Below, piece by piece: positions 9,770-19,086 of a stretch of DNA of 64,000 bases (its first letter is position 1; each line of letters starts with the position of its first letter). This stretch comes from Rhodovulum strictum. GTDB lineage: Bacteria > Pseudomonadota > Alphaproteobacteria > Rhodobacterales > Rhodobacteraceae. The position numbers and the translations under genes are program-made. The notes below the pieces were generated by a model. It did no database searches and was not told the origin of the DNA. It worked only from the letters and a program-made list of their open reading frames with translations. The stretch is taken from contig NZ_WJPO01000005.1 in the NCBI RefSeq assembly GCF_009649175.1, positions 62,001 to 126,000 on the forward strand, given 5' to 3'.

Positions 9770-10402
9770 ATGAGCCCCATCGACATTCTGGACTATGCCG
9801 GTGTCGCGCTGTTTGCCGCGACCGGCGCGCTGGCAGCCTCGCGCAAGCAGCTCGACATCATCGGCTTCCTGTTTCTGGGCGCGGTCACCGGCATCGGCGG
9901 CGGCACGCTGCGCGATCTGGTGCTGGGGGTTCCGGTCTTCTGGGTGGCGCAGCATCTCTATCTTGTGGTCTGCGCCGCGACGGCCGTTCTGGTCTATTTC
10001 ACCGCGCATCTGCTGGAATCACGCTATCGGCTGCTGCTCTGGCTCGATGCGGTGGCGCTGGCGGCCTATGGCGTCTTCGGCGCCTACAAGGGGCTTCTGG
10101 TCACGGAATCCGCGACGATCGCCATCGCGATGGGGATGCTGACCGGCACCTTCGGGGGCATCCTGCGCGATGTGCTGGCGCGCGAGCCGTCGGTACTGAT
10201 GCGGCAGGAAATCTATGTGGCCGCCGCCATGACGGGCGCGGTTGCCTATGTCGCGCTGCGCGGGCTGGGCATGGGGCTACCGGTTGCGGCGGGCGGGGCG
10301 TTCGTTCTGGCACTGGGCGTGCGCGGCGGGGCGCTGGCCTTTGGCTGGACCCTGCCCGCCTATCGCTCGCGCCCCGGACGCGCACCCGAGGATCTGCGCT
10401 GA
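9770..10402 (+). CDS. TRIC-like (UPF0126) membrane channel protein
   Basis: A 210-residue protein with seven predicted membrane helices built from a duplicated three-helix unit, as in the UPF0126/YicG family related to trimeric intracellular cation channels. The two glycine-rich motifs GAVTGIGGGTLRDLVLG and GTFGGILRDVLA are the family hallmark, and KQLDIIGF precedes the first one. The ATG at 9770 gives the standard family start. It probably conducts K+ or other small cations or solutes across the inner membrane; the true substrate in bacteria is not settled. It is convergent with prfB, only 12 bp away. Confidence 0.88.
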   Translation: MSPIDILDYAGVALFAATGALAASRKQLDIIGFLFLGAVTGIGGGTLRDLVLGVPVFWVAQHLYLVVCAATAVLVYFTAHLLESRYRLLLWLDAVALAAYGVFGAYKGLLVTESATIAIAMGMLTGTFGGILRDVLAREPSVLMRQEIYVAAAMTGAVAYVALRGLGMGLPVAAGGAFVLALGVRGGALAFGWTLPAYRSRPGRAPEDLR

Positions 10403-10414
10403 GAGCCCGGTGGA

Positions 10415-11542
10415 TCAGCCCTCGGCCTGGGCCTCGGCGCGGGTCTTGCCCGCGACCTTCAGCGCCAGCGTCGCGGCCATGAACTGGTCCAGATCGCCGT
10501 CCAGAACGCCTGCGGTGTCCGAGGTCTCGACCCCGGTGCGCAGATCCTTGACCATCTGGTAGGGCTGCAAGACGTAGGACCGGATCTGGTTGCCCCAGCC
10601 GGCATCGCCCTTGGCGTCGTGCTGGGCCTGGATGTCGGCGTTCCGGCGGTCCAGCTCAAGCTGGTACAGCCGCGATTTCAGCGCCTTCATGGCGATGTCG
10701 CGGTTCTGGTGCTGGGATTTTTCCGACGACGTGACCACGATGCCGGTGGGAATATGGGTGATCCGCACCGCCGAGTCGGTGGTGTTGACGTGCTGCCCGC
10801 CCGCGCCCGAGGAGCGGTAGGTATCGACCCGGATATCCGAGGGGTTCACCTCGATCTCGATATTGTCGTCCACGACCGGATAGACCCAGACCGACGAGAA
10901 CGAGGTGTGCCGCCGCGCCGCGCTGTCATAGGGCGAGATGCGCACCAGCCGGTGGACGCCCGATTCCGATTTCAACCAGCCATAGGCATTGCGGCCCGAG
11001 ATCTTGTAGGTCGCGGACTTGATCCCCGCCTCCTCGCCGCCGTTCTCGGATTGCAGCTCGACCTCGTAGCCATGCGCCTCGGCCCAGCGCACATACATCC
11101 GCGCCAGCATGCTGGCCCAGTCGCAGCTTTCGGTACCGCCCGCACCCGCGTTGATCTCAAGGAAGGTGTCGTTGGCATCCGCCTCGCCATCCAGCAGCGC
11201 CTCAAGCTCTTTCTGGGCGGCCCTTTCGCGCAGCGCCTTCAGCGCCGCCTCGGCCTCGGTGACCACTTCCTTGTCGCCCTCGGCCTCGCCCAGTTCGATC
11301 AGTTCGATATTGTCCTCAAGCTCGCGCGAGATGGTGCGATAGGTCTCGATCGCGTCGGACAGCGCCTGACGGTCGCGCATCAGCTTCTGCGCGCGTTCGG
11401 GATCGTTCCAGAGGTTCGGATCCTCGGTCATCGCGTCGAATTCTTCCAGCCGGTGCGTCGCCGTCTCCCAGTCCAGCCGCTGGGCCAGCAGCTTGAGCGA
11501 TTTGCGGATCTCCGCGACGGTGTTCTGCGCCTCTGCACGCAT
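10415..11542 (-). CDS. prfB: Peptide chain release factor 2
   Basis: Recognises UGA/UAA stop codons and triggers peptide release. The GGQ motif lies in [17 protein letters not shown], and the anticodon-like tripeptide site reads SPY in [15 protein letters not shown] instead of the enterobacterial SPF. The reading frame is uninterrupted from the ATG at 11542: the region corresponding to the E. coli UGA frameshift reads RLDWETA with a plain GAC, so this gene is not autoregulated by +1 frameshifting. At 375 residues it is full length. It lies downstream of the PBP1A gene on the same strand, with an 86-bp gap. Confidence 0.97.
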   Translation of the reverse strand: MRAEAQNTVAEIRKSLKLLAQRLDWETATHRLEEFDAMTEDPNLWNDPERAQKLMRDRQALSDAIETYRTISRELEDNIELIELGEAEGDKEVVTEAEAALKALRERAAQKELEALLDGEADANDTFLEINAGAGGTESCDWASMLARMYVRWAEAHGYEVELQSENGGEEAGIKSATYKISGRNAYGWLKSESGVHRLVRISPYDSAARRHTSFSSVWVYPVVDDNIEIEVNPSDIRVDTYRSSGAGGQHVNTTDSAVRITHIPTGIVVTSSEKSQHQNRDIAMKALKSRLYQLELDRRNADIQAQHDAKGDAGWGNQIRSYVLQPYQMVKDLRTGVETSDTAGVLDGDLDQFMAATLALKVAGKTRAEAQAEG

Positions 11543-11628
11543 GGCGTCTGTGCCCTTTCAAGCTCTGGTCGGACGGTATCAGATGGGGGTGATAGCCCGG
11601 TGCGCAATCCCGGGCAAGCCGACAGCGT

Positions 11629-14160
11629 TCAGTAAAGCCCGCCCGAGGAGATCGTGCCGAAATTCGCCTTGGGCGCGACCACGGCCTTGCGGCCGGTCGA
11701 GGTGGTAACCTCGCGCGGCGGGTCTGCGGGGTCGACGTCCCCCTCGCCGCGGCCGAAAAGCGGCAGGTCAGAGCCCATCGCAAAGCCGCCATCGACCATG
11801 GCGCCGATGCCGAAGATCGGTTCCTCGCCGGTGCGGAAATACTCGGCCACGACATGCTCGCCGGTCGCATCATCGGGCAGCCGCCCGCCCGAATAGCGGT
11901 CGATCTTGATGAAGCGGCCCCCCGGCGGCACCTTGAACGGCCCGCCGCCATATTTCGCGGTCGCCTTGCGCATGAAATCGTTGAAGACCGGCGCGCAAAG
12001 CGTGCCGCCCGCCGCCCGCCCGCCCAGGCTGCGCGGCCGGTCATAGCCCATGTAGCACCCCGCCACGATGTTCGAGGTGAAGCCCACGAACCACACATCG
12101 CGCGCGTCATTGGTGGTGCCGGTCTTGCCCGCGGTCGGAACGCCCAGATTGATCCGCCCCGCCGCCGTGCCGCGCTCGACAACGCCCTGCATCATCGAGG
12201 TCAGCTGATAGGCGGTGACCGCGTTCATCACCCGTTCGCGGTTGGTCACGATGCCCGGCGCCCGGCCCGGCGCAAGGTTCGGATCGTCGCAATCGGTGCA
12301 GATGCGGGTGTCGTGCCGGTAGATCGTGCTGCCAAAGCGGTCCTGCACCCGGTCGACCAGCGTGGGTTCGACCCGTTCGCCGCCATTGGCAAACATCGCA
12401 TAGGCCGCCACCATCCGGTACAGCGTCGTCTCCTGGCTGCCCAGCGCGTTCGCAAGGAAGGGTTCCAGCCGGTCATAGACGCCGAAGCGTTCGGCATAGG
12501 TCGCGACCGTGTCCATGCCAACCTCCTTGGCCAGACGCACGGTCATCAGGTTGCGCGAGCGTTCGATCCCGGTACGCAGGGGCGTCGGCCCGTAGAACCG
12601 GTTCGAGGCGTTCTTGGGCCGCCAGATCCCTGCGCCCGTGTCCACCTCGATCGGCGCATCGATCACGATGGTCGCGGGCGTGAACCCGCTGTCCAGCGCC
12701 GCGGCATAGACGAAGGGCTTGAAGGCCGAACCGGGCTGGCGCGTGGCCTGCGTGGCGCGGTTGAAGACCGAGTCCTGATAGGAAAAGCCGCCCTGCATCG
12801 CCAGCACGCGGCCCGTGTTGACATCCATCGCGACGAATCCGCCCTGCACCTCGGGCACCTGGCGCAGCGTCCAGCGGATGAAGCTGCCATCGGAATCCGA
12901 CAGCATCCGGCGGACATGGACGACATCGCCCGGATCGAAATTCTGGCGCAGATCGCCGCGGAACCAGGACGTATCGGCGCGCGGCAGTTCTGCCGTGCCC
13001 TCGACCCCCTCGATGCCGATCACCAGCCGCTGTTCCTCGACGGCCAGCACCACCGCGGGCAGCCAGGGGCTGACCAGGTCGATATCGCGGGCGATCTCGG
13101 TCTCGGCCAGCGCGCTGCGCCAGGCGGTCTCATCGGCCAGCGCGGCGGGGTCGATCTTCTTGCCGGTGCCGCGCCAGCGCCCCTGGCTGCGGTCGAATTC
13201 CTCCAGCGCGCTGCGAAGCGCGCGGGCAGCCTCGATCTGCAATTCGGGATCGACGGTGGCGCGGATCGCCAGGCCGCCGCCGAAGAACTCGGCCTCGCCG
13301 AAATGGCCCGAAAGCTGGCGCCGGATTTCGTCGGTGAAATAGTCGCGCTGCGGCAGGCTGGCGGCGAAGGGCGGGTAATCGCCATTCTGCACGGTGCGCA
13401 GCGGCTGCGCCAACGCGGTCTGAAAGGCGTCGGCATCCAGATAGCCGTTCTCGTGCATCTGACGCAGGACGTAATCGCGCCGCTCGATGGCGCGGTCCAT
13501 GGCGCGCACCGGATGATAGGTCGAGGGCGCCTTGGGAAGTGCGGCCAGATAGGCGGCCTCTTCGGGGGCAAGCTGGGCCAGCGTCTTGTTGAAATAGGTC
13601 TGGGCCGCGGCCGCCACGCCATAGGAGTTCTGACCGAGGAAGATCTCGTTGAGATAGAGTTCCAGGATCCGGTCCTTGGACATCGTCTTCTCGATCCGCA
13701 CGGCCAGGATCAGTTCCTTGACCTTGCGCTCGCCCGTCCGCTCGCCGCCCAGAAGGAAGTTCTTCATCACCTGCTGGGTGATGGTCGAGGCACCGCGCAG
13801 CGTCTCGCCCCGGGTTTCCAGCGCCTCGATCCCCGCCGCAACGATGGAGCGGGCATCGAACCCCTTGTGGCTGTAGAAATTCTTGTCCTCGGCCGAGATG
13901 AAGGCGTGCTTGACCAGATCGGGGATTTCCTCGGCGGGGGCGAACAGGCGGCGTTCATCGGCAAATTCGTCGATCAGCCGACCCTCGCCGGAATAGATCC
14001 GGCTGATGGTCTTGGGCTGGTAGGTCGCCAGATCCTCGTGGTTGGGCAGATCGCGCGCATAGGTCCAGAACACGCCGCCCAGAAGCAGCGCGGCGCCGAC
14101 AAGCCCGAGGGTGACCAGGGAAAAGATTACCCCGAGCGACGAGAGAATGAAACGGATCAA
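11629..14160 (-). CDS. mrcA: Penicillin-binding protein 1A (bifunctional transglycosylase/transpeptidase)
   Basis: Class A PBP that polymerises and cross-links peptidoglycan. It has one membrane helix (about residues 5-27) and a GT51 glycosyltransferase domain (about 50-225, with EDKNFYSHKGFD and RGASTITQQVMKN). An OB-type insert follows, then the transpeptidase domain with SAFK in GSAFKPFVYAA, SRN in IERSRNLM and KTG in AGKTGTTND. The chosen start is the TTG at 14160, preceded by an AGGAAAGGCAAGGG ribosome-binding region and giving the family-typical (M)IRFILSSLG start. In-frame upstream codons up to 14361 would overlap the amidase gene and encode an Arg-rich non-homologous stretch. The resulting length is 843 residues. 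Confidence 0.95.
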   Translation of the reverse strand: MIRFILSSLGVIFSLVTLGLVGAALLLGGVFWTYARDLPNHEDLATYQPKTISRIYSGEGRLIDEFADERRLFAPAEEIPDLVKHAFISAEDKNFYSHKGFDARSIVAAGIEALETRGETLRGASTITQQVMKNFLLGGERTGERKVKELILAVRIEKTMSKDRILELYLNEIFLGQNSYGVAAAAQTYFNKTLAQLAPEEAAYLAALPKAPSTYHPVRAMDRAIERRDYVLRQMHENGYLDADAFQTALAQPLRTVQNGDYPPFAASLPQRDYFTDEIRRQLSGHFGEAEFFGGGLAIRATVDPELQIEAARALRSALEEFDRSQGRWRGTGKKIDPAALADETAWRSALAETEIARDIDLVSPWLPAVVLAVEEQRLVIGIEGVEGTAELPRADTSWFRGDLRQNFDPGDVVHVRRMLSDSDGSFIRWTLRQVPEVQGGFVAMDVNTGRVLAMQGGFSYQDSVFNRATQATRQPGSAFKPFVYAAALDSGFTPATIVIDAPIEVDTGAGIWRPKNASNRFYGPTPLRTGIERSRNLMTVRLAKEVGMDTVATYAERFGVYDRLEPFLANALGSQETTLYRMVAAYAMFANGGERVEPTLVDRVQDRFGSTIYRHDTRICTDCDDPNLAPGRAPGIVTNRERVMNAVTAYQLTSMMQGVVERGTAAGRINLGVPTAGKTGTTNDARDVWFVGFTSNIVAGCYMGYDRPRSLGGRAAGGTLCAPVFNDFMRKATAKYGGGPFKVPPGGRFIKIDRYSGGRLPDDATGEHVVAEYFRTGEEPIFGIGAMVDGGFAMGSDLPLFGRGEGDVDPADPPREVTTSTGRKAVVAPKANFGTISSGGLY

Positions 14161-14287
14161 ACCGCCCTTGCCTTTCCTGATCGCATGGACCTCTATACGC
14201 CGCCCGCCGTCCGGGGTCAAAACGAACGGGTCCGCACCGGGCGGTTTCGCGCGCGCCTGCCGGTCACGTCCTCGGGAGGATGCGGTC

Positions 14288-15520
14288 CTAGCGGCGTAAC
14301 AGCGCCGCCTGCGCCGCATCCTCGGCCGCCCATTCCCCGATCGCGGCAACGATCCCGGCAATCGCCCGCGCGCGCCATTCGGGCGAGACGAGGTTGCGCC
14401 GGTCGCGTTCCGAGGACAGGAAGCCCAGTTCGACCAGCACCGAGGGGATGTCGGGCGATTTCAGCACCGAGAAACCCGCCGACAGCCGCGGCCGCTTGTG
14501 CAGACCGCCGACATGCGCCTGCAACCCTGCCACGATGGCATCCGCCAGCCGGTCGGCCCGCGGCGCGGTCTCGGTCCGGGCGATGTCCATCAGCAGGGTT
14601 GCGATCTCGTCATCCTTGTCGGTCAGATCCACCCCCGCCAGCAGCGCGTCGCGGTCATGCCGCTCGGCCAGCAGGGCCGAAGCCTTGTCGGACGCGGTGT
14701 CCGACAGGGTGTAGACCGTTCCACCGCTGGCCTGACCATCGGCCAGCGCATCGGCATGCAGCGAGATGAACAGATCGCCCCGGGCCGCGCGCGCGATGTC
14801 GATGCGGGTTTCCAGCGGCACAAAATGGTCGCCATCGCGGGTCAGCACCGGTTCGTGCCCTGCCCGGATCAACGCCTCGGCCAGTTCACGGGCAAAGCTC
14901 AGCATCAGGTCCGATTCGCGCAGGCCGCCCCGCTCGGCGCCGGGGTCGATGCCGCCATGGCCGGGGTCGAGCACGACGCGCAGGGGCCGCGTGCCGTCCT
15001 GGCGGCGCTGCGGCGGGGCCAGTTCCTCGGGCGGCGGCAGGCCCCAGAGCGCCGCGGCGGGCGGGCGCGCGGCGGCGGCGAAACTGGCGGGATCGGTGGG
15101 GGTCAGGCGGACCGACAGCAGCGCCCGGCCGCTGGCCCGGTCGCGCGCCATCTGGGCCGTCTCGATGACAAAGGGTCCGCCAAGCTCCAGCACCAGCCGC
15201 GACCAGCCCGGTTGCAGCGCCCCAGCCCGCGCCGCGACGACCCGGCCCGTGGCGACGAGTTTCGCAGGGTCGGTGCCGCGCCAATCCACCTCGCGGAAAT
15301 CGGCGACCAGCCGGGGCGGGTTGTCGAGCATGTAGACCCGGTAGGGCACCGGCTGCGACAGGTCGAGCACAAGCGCAACCCCTGCCCCGGCATCGGCCAC
15401 CCGCGAATTCGCCGCGTCGGGCCGGGCCAGCGCCGTCCGTTCCTGCGCCAGCACCAGAGCCGGCGCGGCAAGGCCCAGCACAAGCGCCACAAGGCGCAGG
15501 ACGGAAAGGGGATGTCGCAT
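14288..15520 (-). CDS. amiC: N-acetylmuramoyl-L-alanine amidase with AMIN domain
   Basis: Periplasmic zinc amidase that cuts stem peptides from peptidoglycan during cell separation. The ATG at 15520 starts a clean signal peptide (MRHPLSVLRLVALVLGL, cleavage after ALAQ-like VLAQ). An AMIN targeting domain covers about residues 35-145 and the Amidase_3 domain about 185-400. Zinc ligands are visible in VVLDPGHGGIDPG (His), GGLRESDL (Glu) and SLHADAL (His), and the catalytic Glu is in VLVELGFLS. Two in-frame ATG codons further upstream (15550 and 15631) add only a basic tail ahead of the signal peptide. PBP1A follows downstream on the same strand. Confidence 0.94.
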   Translation of the reverse strand: MRHPLSVLRLVALVLGLAAPALVLAQERTALARPDAANSRVADAGAGVALVLDLSQPVPYRVYMLDNPPRLVADFREVDWRGTDPAKLVATGRVVAARAGALQPGWSRLVLELGGPFVIETAQMARDRASGRALLSVRLTPTDPASFAAAARPPAAALWGLPPPEELAPPQRRQDGTRPLRVVLDPGHGGIDPGAERGGLRESDLMLSFARELAEALIRAGHEPVLTRDGDHFVPLETRIDIARAARGDLFISLHADALADGQASGGTVYTLSDTASDKASALLAERHDRDALLAGVDLTDKDDEIATLLMDIARTETAPRADRLADAIVAGLQAHVGGLHKRPRLSAGFSVLKSPDIPSVLVELGFLSSERDRRNLVSPEWRARAIAGIVAAIGEWAAEDAAQAALLRR

Positions 15521-15637
15521 GGCTGCCCGCTCTTGTTTTGCCGCGATCATAGCGCAGCCGCGCGGCAGGCGGAACCGCAAGCCGGAATGCAAACGGCCGC
15601 CCCGGGGGACGGCCGCAAGCCTGGCGGACAACAGGGC

Positions 15638-16246
15638 TCAGCCGGTCGAGAGCCGCGCGGCCACGTTTTCCCAGTTCACCAGATGGTCAAGGAAGTTCGT
15701 CAGATAGGCCGGACGCTTGTTGCGGAAGTCGATATAGTAGGAATGTTCCCACACATCGCAGCCCAGAAGCGCGGTCTGGTTGAAGCAAAGCGGGTTCACG
15801 CCATTCTCGGTCTTGGTCACCTTGAGCGTGCCATCGGTGTCGACCACCAGCCAGCACCAGCCCGACCCGAACTGCCCGGCACCCGCGGCCGCGAATTCCT
15901 CCTTGAACTTGCCGACCGAGCCGAAGGCGTCATTGATCCGCGCCTCAAGCTCCGAGGGCATGGCGGATTTGCCCGGCCCCATCATCTCCCAGAACTGGCA
16001 ATGGTTCCAATGCTGCGAGGCGTTGTTGAAGATGCCGTTCTGCGCGACGGCGCCCTTCTGATAGGTGCCCCGGACGATATCCTCGAGGGATTTGCCCTCC
16101 CATTCGGTGCCCGCGATCAGCTTGTTGCCGTTGTCCACATAGGCCTTGTGGTGCAGGTCGTGGTGATACTCCATCGTCTCCCGCGACATGCCCAGATCGG
16201 CGAGCGCGTCATGGGCATAGGGAAGGTCGGGAAGTTCGAAGGCCAT
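15638..16246 (-). CDS. sodB: Superoxide dismutase, Fe/Mn family
   Basis: Dismutates superoxide in the cytoplasm. Metal ligands are recognisable: His in MEYHHDLHHKAYVD, His in NNASQHWNHCQFW, and Asp/His in GCDVWEHSYYID. The QFGSGWCWL and HCQFW patterns favour the iron type of alphaproteobacteria. The ATG at 16246 is preceded by an AGGGGG ribosome-binding site and gives 202 residues, the normal length; an in-frame upstream codon would add ten non-homologous residues. It appears to be a single gene. Confidence 0.96.
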   Translation of the reverse strand: MAFELPDLPYAHDALADLGMSRETMEYHHDLHHKAYVDNGNKLIAGTEWEGKSLEDIVRGTYQKGAVAQNGIFNNASQHWNHCQFWEMMGPGKSAMPSELEARINDAFGSVGKFKEEFAAAGAGQFGSGWCWLVVDTDGTLKVTKTENGVNPLCFNQTALLGCDVWEHSYYIDFRNKRPAYLTNFLDHLVNWENVAARLSTG

Positions 16247-16440
16247 GGATCCCCCTGTTGGTCTGTGATGCGTCACTTTGACCTAGATGGAGCGGCTGGG
16301 GCGGGGAGGTCAAGCCCCGGGGGCGAAATTGCCCGATGCGGTCCACGGCACGGCAGCACCCCGCCGCAGGTGAAATGAAAGAAGCGGCCCGATCAGGAAA
16401 ATCCGCGGCCGCGTGTGAAATCATACCGAAAGAAGGATGC

Positions 16441-16478
16441 GCGCCCCCGGACCGGATCGACACCGGACCAGGGGGCGC
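16441..16478 (-). terminator. Terminator after the 55-residue membrane protein gene
   Basis: A 38-base interrupted inverted repeat with outer arms GCGCCCCC/GGGGGCGC and an inner GG.CCGG pairing. On the minus strand it is followed by a pyrimidine-rich ATCCTTCTTTC tract. It lies 13 bases past the stop of the small gene. Confidence 0.65.
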
Positions 16479-16491
16479 GGATCGCTGCGCC

Positions 16492-16659
16492 TTATTCCTC
16501 GGGCAGCGGATAGACCTGAACCGAGCTGCTGCCGCCGCTGGTGCCGTAAAGCTGGGCGCCGACCGCGCCAAAGAAAACCGGCAGCAGCAGGCCGGCGACA
16601 ATGCCGAACCATTTGGCGGCCGATTCGGGAACGAGAACGTCGTAATTGTTGTCGGACAT
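16492..16659 (-). CDS. Small single-pass membrane protein (55 residues), unknown function
   Basis: Short gene starting at ATG 16659 with a GGAG ribosome-binding element about 8 bases upstream. The product begins MSDNNYDVLVPESAAKWFG, carries one hydrophobic helix (IVAGLLLPVFFGAVGAQLYG, residues 20-39) and ends with a Ser-rich, acidic tail. It has its own terminator, and its N-terminus and helix look like a designed protein rather than GC-rich noise. I do not recognise a family. Function unknown; inner-membrane location is inferred from the helix. Confidence 0.7.
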   Translation of the reverse strand: MSDNNYDVLVPESAAKWFGIVAGLLLPVFFGAVGAQLYGTSGGSSSVQVYPLPEE

Positions 16660-17109
16660 GGGCGGGACTCCGAATGGGGTTTGGCGCCTGTTATGCGAAG
16701 CGGCCGCGCACACGTCAAGGCGACCAAATGCGCAGGACAGCCCCCTGCGACAGAGCGGCCCAGCCGCAGGATCACCCGCGAACCGCCCGTCAGCACTGCG
16801 AAACGCCACCCGAACGGCAAAGGGGCGCCTGCGTGATGGATCGCCCCCGGGCGCGACACCCCCGCCGGGATCACATCATGGTGAGAAACCGCCGCCCGGA
16901 CGGCCCATCCCCGCTGCACGCAGGCCATGACCGCGGCGCAGGAAAGCGGGCACTCGCCTTGTTTGCCGGGCTTTCGCGCCGCCTGCCCGACCGGCGCGGC
17001 CGCCCCCCCGACCTGCCCGCGCGCGGCGGTTCGGGCGCGCCGCTTTGCCCTTTCGATTCCGGTCCTTCCGTAATAGATCGGCGGAAGGACTGGAAAGGGG
17101 TGGACCTTC
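16660..17109. other. 450-bp gap between the small membrane gene and ccmI
   Basis: Divergent intergenic region, very GC-rich. Open frames exist on both strands but show no ribosome-binding sites, codon bias or recognisable protein. An AT-richer stretch around 17065-17085 (CCGTAATAGATC) may hold the ccmI promoter; no convincing -35/-10 pair was found. Confidence 0.4.
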
Positions 17110-18342
17110 ATGGCCTTCACGCTTGTCGCCCTGGGGCTGGCCGCGGCAATCGCGGTGCTTCTGGCCATCACGCTGGCGCGCGGGCGGTCGGGCGATGCCC
17201 CGGCCGCGGCCTATGATCTTCAGGTCTATCGCGACCAACTGCGCGAGGTCGAGCGCGACCTTGCCCGCGGCGTCATCACCGCAGACGAGGCCGAGCGCAT
17301 CCGTACCGAGGTCGCGCGCCGGGTGCTGGAGGCCGACCGCCAGCTCAAGGCCCAGACGACCGGCACGCAAGCGCCGCGCGCGGCCAATCTTGCGGTCGGG
17401 GGCGTGCTCGTGCTGCTGCTTCTGGGTGGCACATGGGGTCTTTATCGCGCGGTCGGCGCACCCGGCTATCCCGACCAGCCGATGGCCGCGCGCATCGCCG
17501 AAGCGGCCGAGTTCCGCGCCACCCGCATGCGCCAGACCGAGGCCGAGGAGACCGCGCCGCCGATCCCCGTCCCCGCCCCCGAACCCCAGCATATGGAACT
17601 GGTCGAGCGGCTGCGCGAGGCGGTGGCCGAACGCGGCGACGATCTGCGCGGCCAGATCCTGCTGGCCCGCAACGAGGCAGCACTGGGCAATTTTGCCGCC
17701 GCGCATGCTGCGCAGGCCCGGGTAATCGACCTGAAACAGGGCCGCGCCACCGCCGAGGATTACGCCACGCGCGCCGACATGATGGTGCTGGCCGCAGGCG
17801 GCTATGTCTCGCCCGAGGCCAAAGCCGTGCTGGAAGAGGCGCTGAACCGCGACCCGCGCAATGGCCTCGCGCTCTATTACTGGGGGCTCATGCATATCCA
17901 GACCGGCCGGCCCGACATCGCCTTCCGGGTGTGGCGCGAACTTCTGACGGTCTCACAGCCGGACGATCCCTGGCTCGGCCCGGTCCATGCCCAGATCCGC
18001 GATCTGGCCTGGTTCGCGGGCGATGACGACTACACCCCGCCGCCGCTGCCCCAGGCCGGCACGCGCGGGCCGAGTGCCGAGGATATCGAGGCCGCCGCCG
18101 ACATGACCCCCGAACAGCGCCGCCAGATGATCGTCGGCATGGTCGCGAACCTGTCCGACCGGCTGGCCCGGCAGGGCGGCAGCCCCGAGGAATGGGCGCA
18201 ACTGATCCGTGCGCTCGGCATGCTGGGCGATACCGAACAGGCGGGCGGCATCTGGGCCGAGGCGCAGCAGGTCTTTGCGCCGCACCCGCAGGCGCTGGAG
18301 ACCGTCCGCGCCGCGGCCATCGCGGCAGGTGTGGCCGAGTGA
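17110..18342 (+). CDS. ccmI: c-type cytochrome biogenesis protein CcmI
   Basis: Component of the system I cytochrome c maturation machinery that chaperones apocytochrome c to the heme ligation complex. It is a 410-residue inner-membrane protein. Helix 1 (about 2-24) and helix 2 (about 96-114) flank a cytoplasmic loop with the conserved VYRDQLREVERDLARGVI and EAERIRTEVARRVLE leucine-zipper-like motifs. A periplasmic TPR domain follows (about 160-300). The ATG at 17110 is the only sensible start. Stop and downstream ruvX start overlap (GTGA). Other ccm genes are not in the window. Confidence 0.94.
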   Translation: MAFTLVALGLAAAIAVLLAITLARGRSGDAPAAAYDLQVYRDQLREVERDLARGVITADEAERIRTEVARRVLEADRQLKAQTTGTQAPRAANLAVGGVLVLLLLGGTWGLYRAVGAPGYPDQPMAARIAEAAEFRATRMRQTEAEETAPPIPVPAPEPQHMELVERLREAVAERGDDLRGQILLARNEAALGNFAAAHAAQARVIDLKQGRATAEDYATRADMMVLAAGGYVSPEAKAVLEEALNRDPRNGLALYYWGLMHIQTGRPDIAFRVWRELLTVSQPDDPWLGPVHAQIRDLAWFAGDDDYTPPPLPQAGTRGPSAEDIEAAADMTPEQRRQMIVGMVANLSDRLARQGGSPEEWAQLIRALGMLGDTEQAGGIWAEAQQVFAPHPQALETVRAAAIAAGVAE

Positions 18343-18818
18343 GCGTCTTCGACAGCACCGAAAGCTTCGCCGCCGCCCTGTCCGACCGCGGCGCGCTGAT
18401 CGGCCTCGATCTGGGCGACAAGACGATCGGCGTGGCGGTCTCGGACGGGCTGCGCAGCGTCGCGACACCGCTGGAAACGATCCGGCGCAGCAAGTTCACC
18501 CTCGATGCCGCGCGCCTGCTGGACATCGCGACCGGACGCAGCGCCGCGGGCCTGCTCCTGGGCCTGCCGCGCAACATGGATGGCAGCGAGGGGCCGCGCT
18601 GCCAGTCGACCCGCGCCTTCGCGCGCAACCTCTCGCGCCTGACCGACCTGCCCATCGGCTTCTGGGACGAACGGCTCTCGACCGTCGCGGCCGAACGCGC
18701 CCTGCTCGAAGCCGATACCTCGCGCAGACGCCGCGCCGAGGTGATTGACCATGTCGCCGCGGGCTATATCCTTCAAGGGTTACTTGACCGCCTGCGCCAC
18801 ATGAAGGACGCCCCATGA
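18339..18818 (+). CDS. ruvX: Holliday junction resolvase-like RuvX (YqgF)
   Basis: A 159-residue RNase H-fold nuclease family protein implicated in 16S rRNA 5'-end maturation and pre-rRNA processing. The start is a GTG overlapping the ccmI stop by 4 bp. Signature regions are LIGLDLGDKTIGVAVSD (residues 20-36), LLLGLPRNMDGSEG, and FWDERLSTVAAERAL with the conserved Asp/Glu pair, followed by DHVAAGYILQ. The gene also overlaps the DUF1289 gene by 4 bp, making a tightly coupled trio. Confidence 0.94.
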   Translation: MSVFDSTESFAAALSDRGALIGLDLGDKTIGVAVSDGLRSVATPLETIRRSKFTLDAARLLDIATGRSAAGLLLGLPRNMDGSEGPRCQSTRAFARNLSRLTDLPIGFWDERLSTVAAERALLEADTSRRRRAEVIDHVAAGYILQGLLDRLRHMKDAP

Positions 18819-19030
18819 GCGAAGACCGCCCCGCCCGCGTCCAGGGCGCCATCGAAACCCCCTGCATCCAGGTCTGCGTTGTCGACCGCGCCTCCCGGCT
18901 CTGCACCGGCTGCCTGCGCTCGATCGACGAGATCGCCGCCTGGACAAGGATGAGCCCCGAGGACCGCCGCCGCGTGATGGCCGAGCTGCCCGCCCGGCGC
19001 GACCGCCTGCCGCCGCCGGCCCTGTCCTGA
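18815..19030 (+). CDS. DUF1289 domain protein (YdhL-like)
   Basis: A 71-residue protein with the family's cysteine pattern (TPCIQVCVVDRASRLCTGC) followed by RSIDEIAAWTRMSPEDR. DUF1289 proteins are small and probably bind a metal or cluster through these cysteines; their function is unknown. It is the third member of the ccmI-ruvX transcription unit, with the ATGA overlap as evidence of translational coupling. It ends in the convergent gap facing aroB. Confidence 0.88.
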   Translation: MSEDRPARVQGAIETPCIQVCVVDRASRLCTGCLRSIDEIAAWTRMSPEDRRRVMAELPARRDRLPPPALS

Positions 19031-19044
19031 AGCGCCGCCCGCCC

Positions 19045-19067
19045 CTTCTTCTGGCCTGAAATATCCC
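19045..19067 (+). repeat. Dispersed intergenic repeat, copy A
   Basis: CTTCTTCTGGCC-TG-AAATATCCC (plus strand) in the 80-bp gap between the convergent DUF1289 and aroB genes. The same 23-base core recurs at 24966-24988 on the minus strand with 21 identities; see copy B. Both copies sit beside terminator hairpins between convergent genes. Confidence 0.7.
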
Positions 19068-19086
19068 GGGGGGAGTCCGCAAGGAC

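Noticed and set aside
11543-11628. Possible UGA frameshift control of prfB
   Set aside because: The codon run through the equivalent site is continuous (RLDWETA) with no UGA, so no recoding is needed.
14161-14361. Longer N-terminus for PBP1A starting at 14361
   Set aside because: It would overlap the amidase gene by 74 bases and add an Arg-rich stretch not found in the family; the TTG at 14160 has a good ribosome-binding site and the family start.
11854-14769. A 971-codon plus-strand frame opposite PBP1A and the amidase
   Set aside because: Antisense shadow: two well-supported minus-strand genes explain the interval, and the frame has no recognisable domain.
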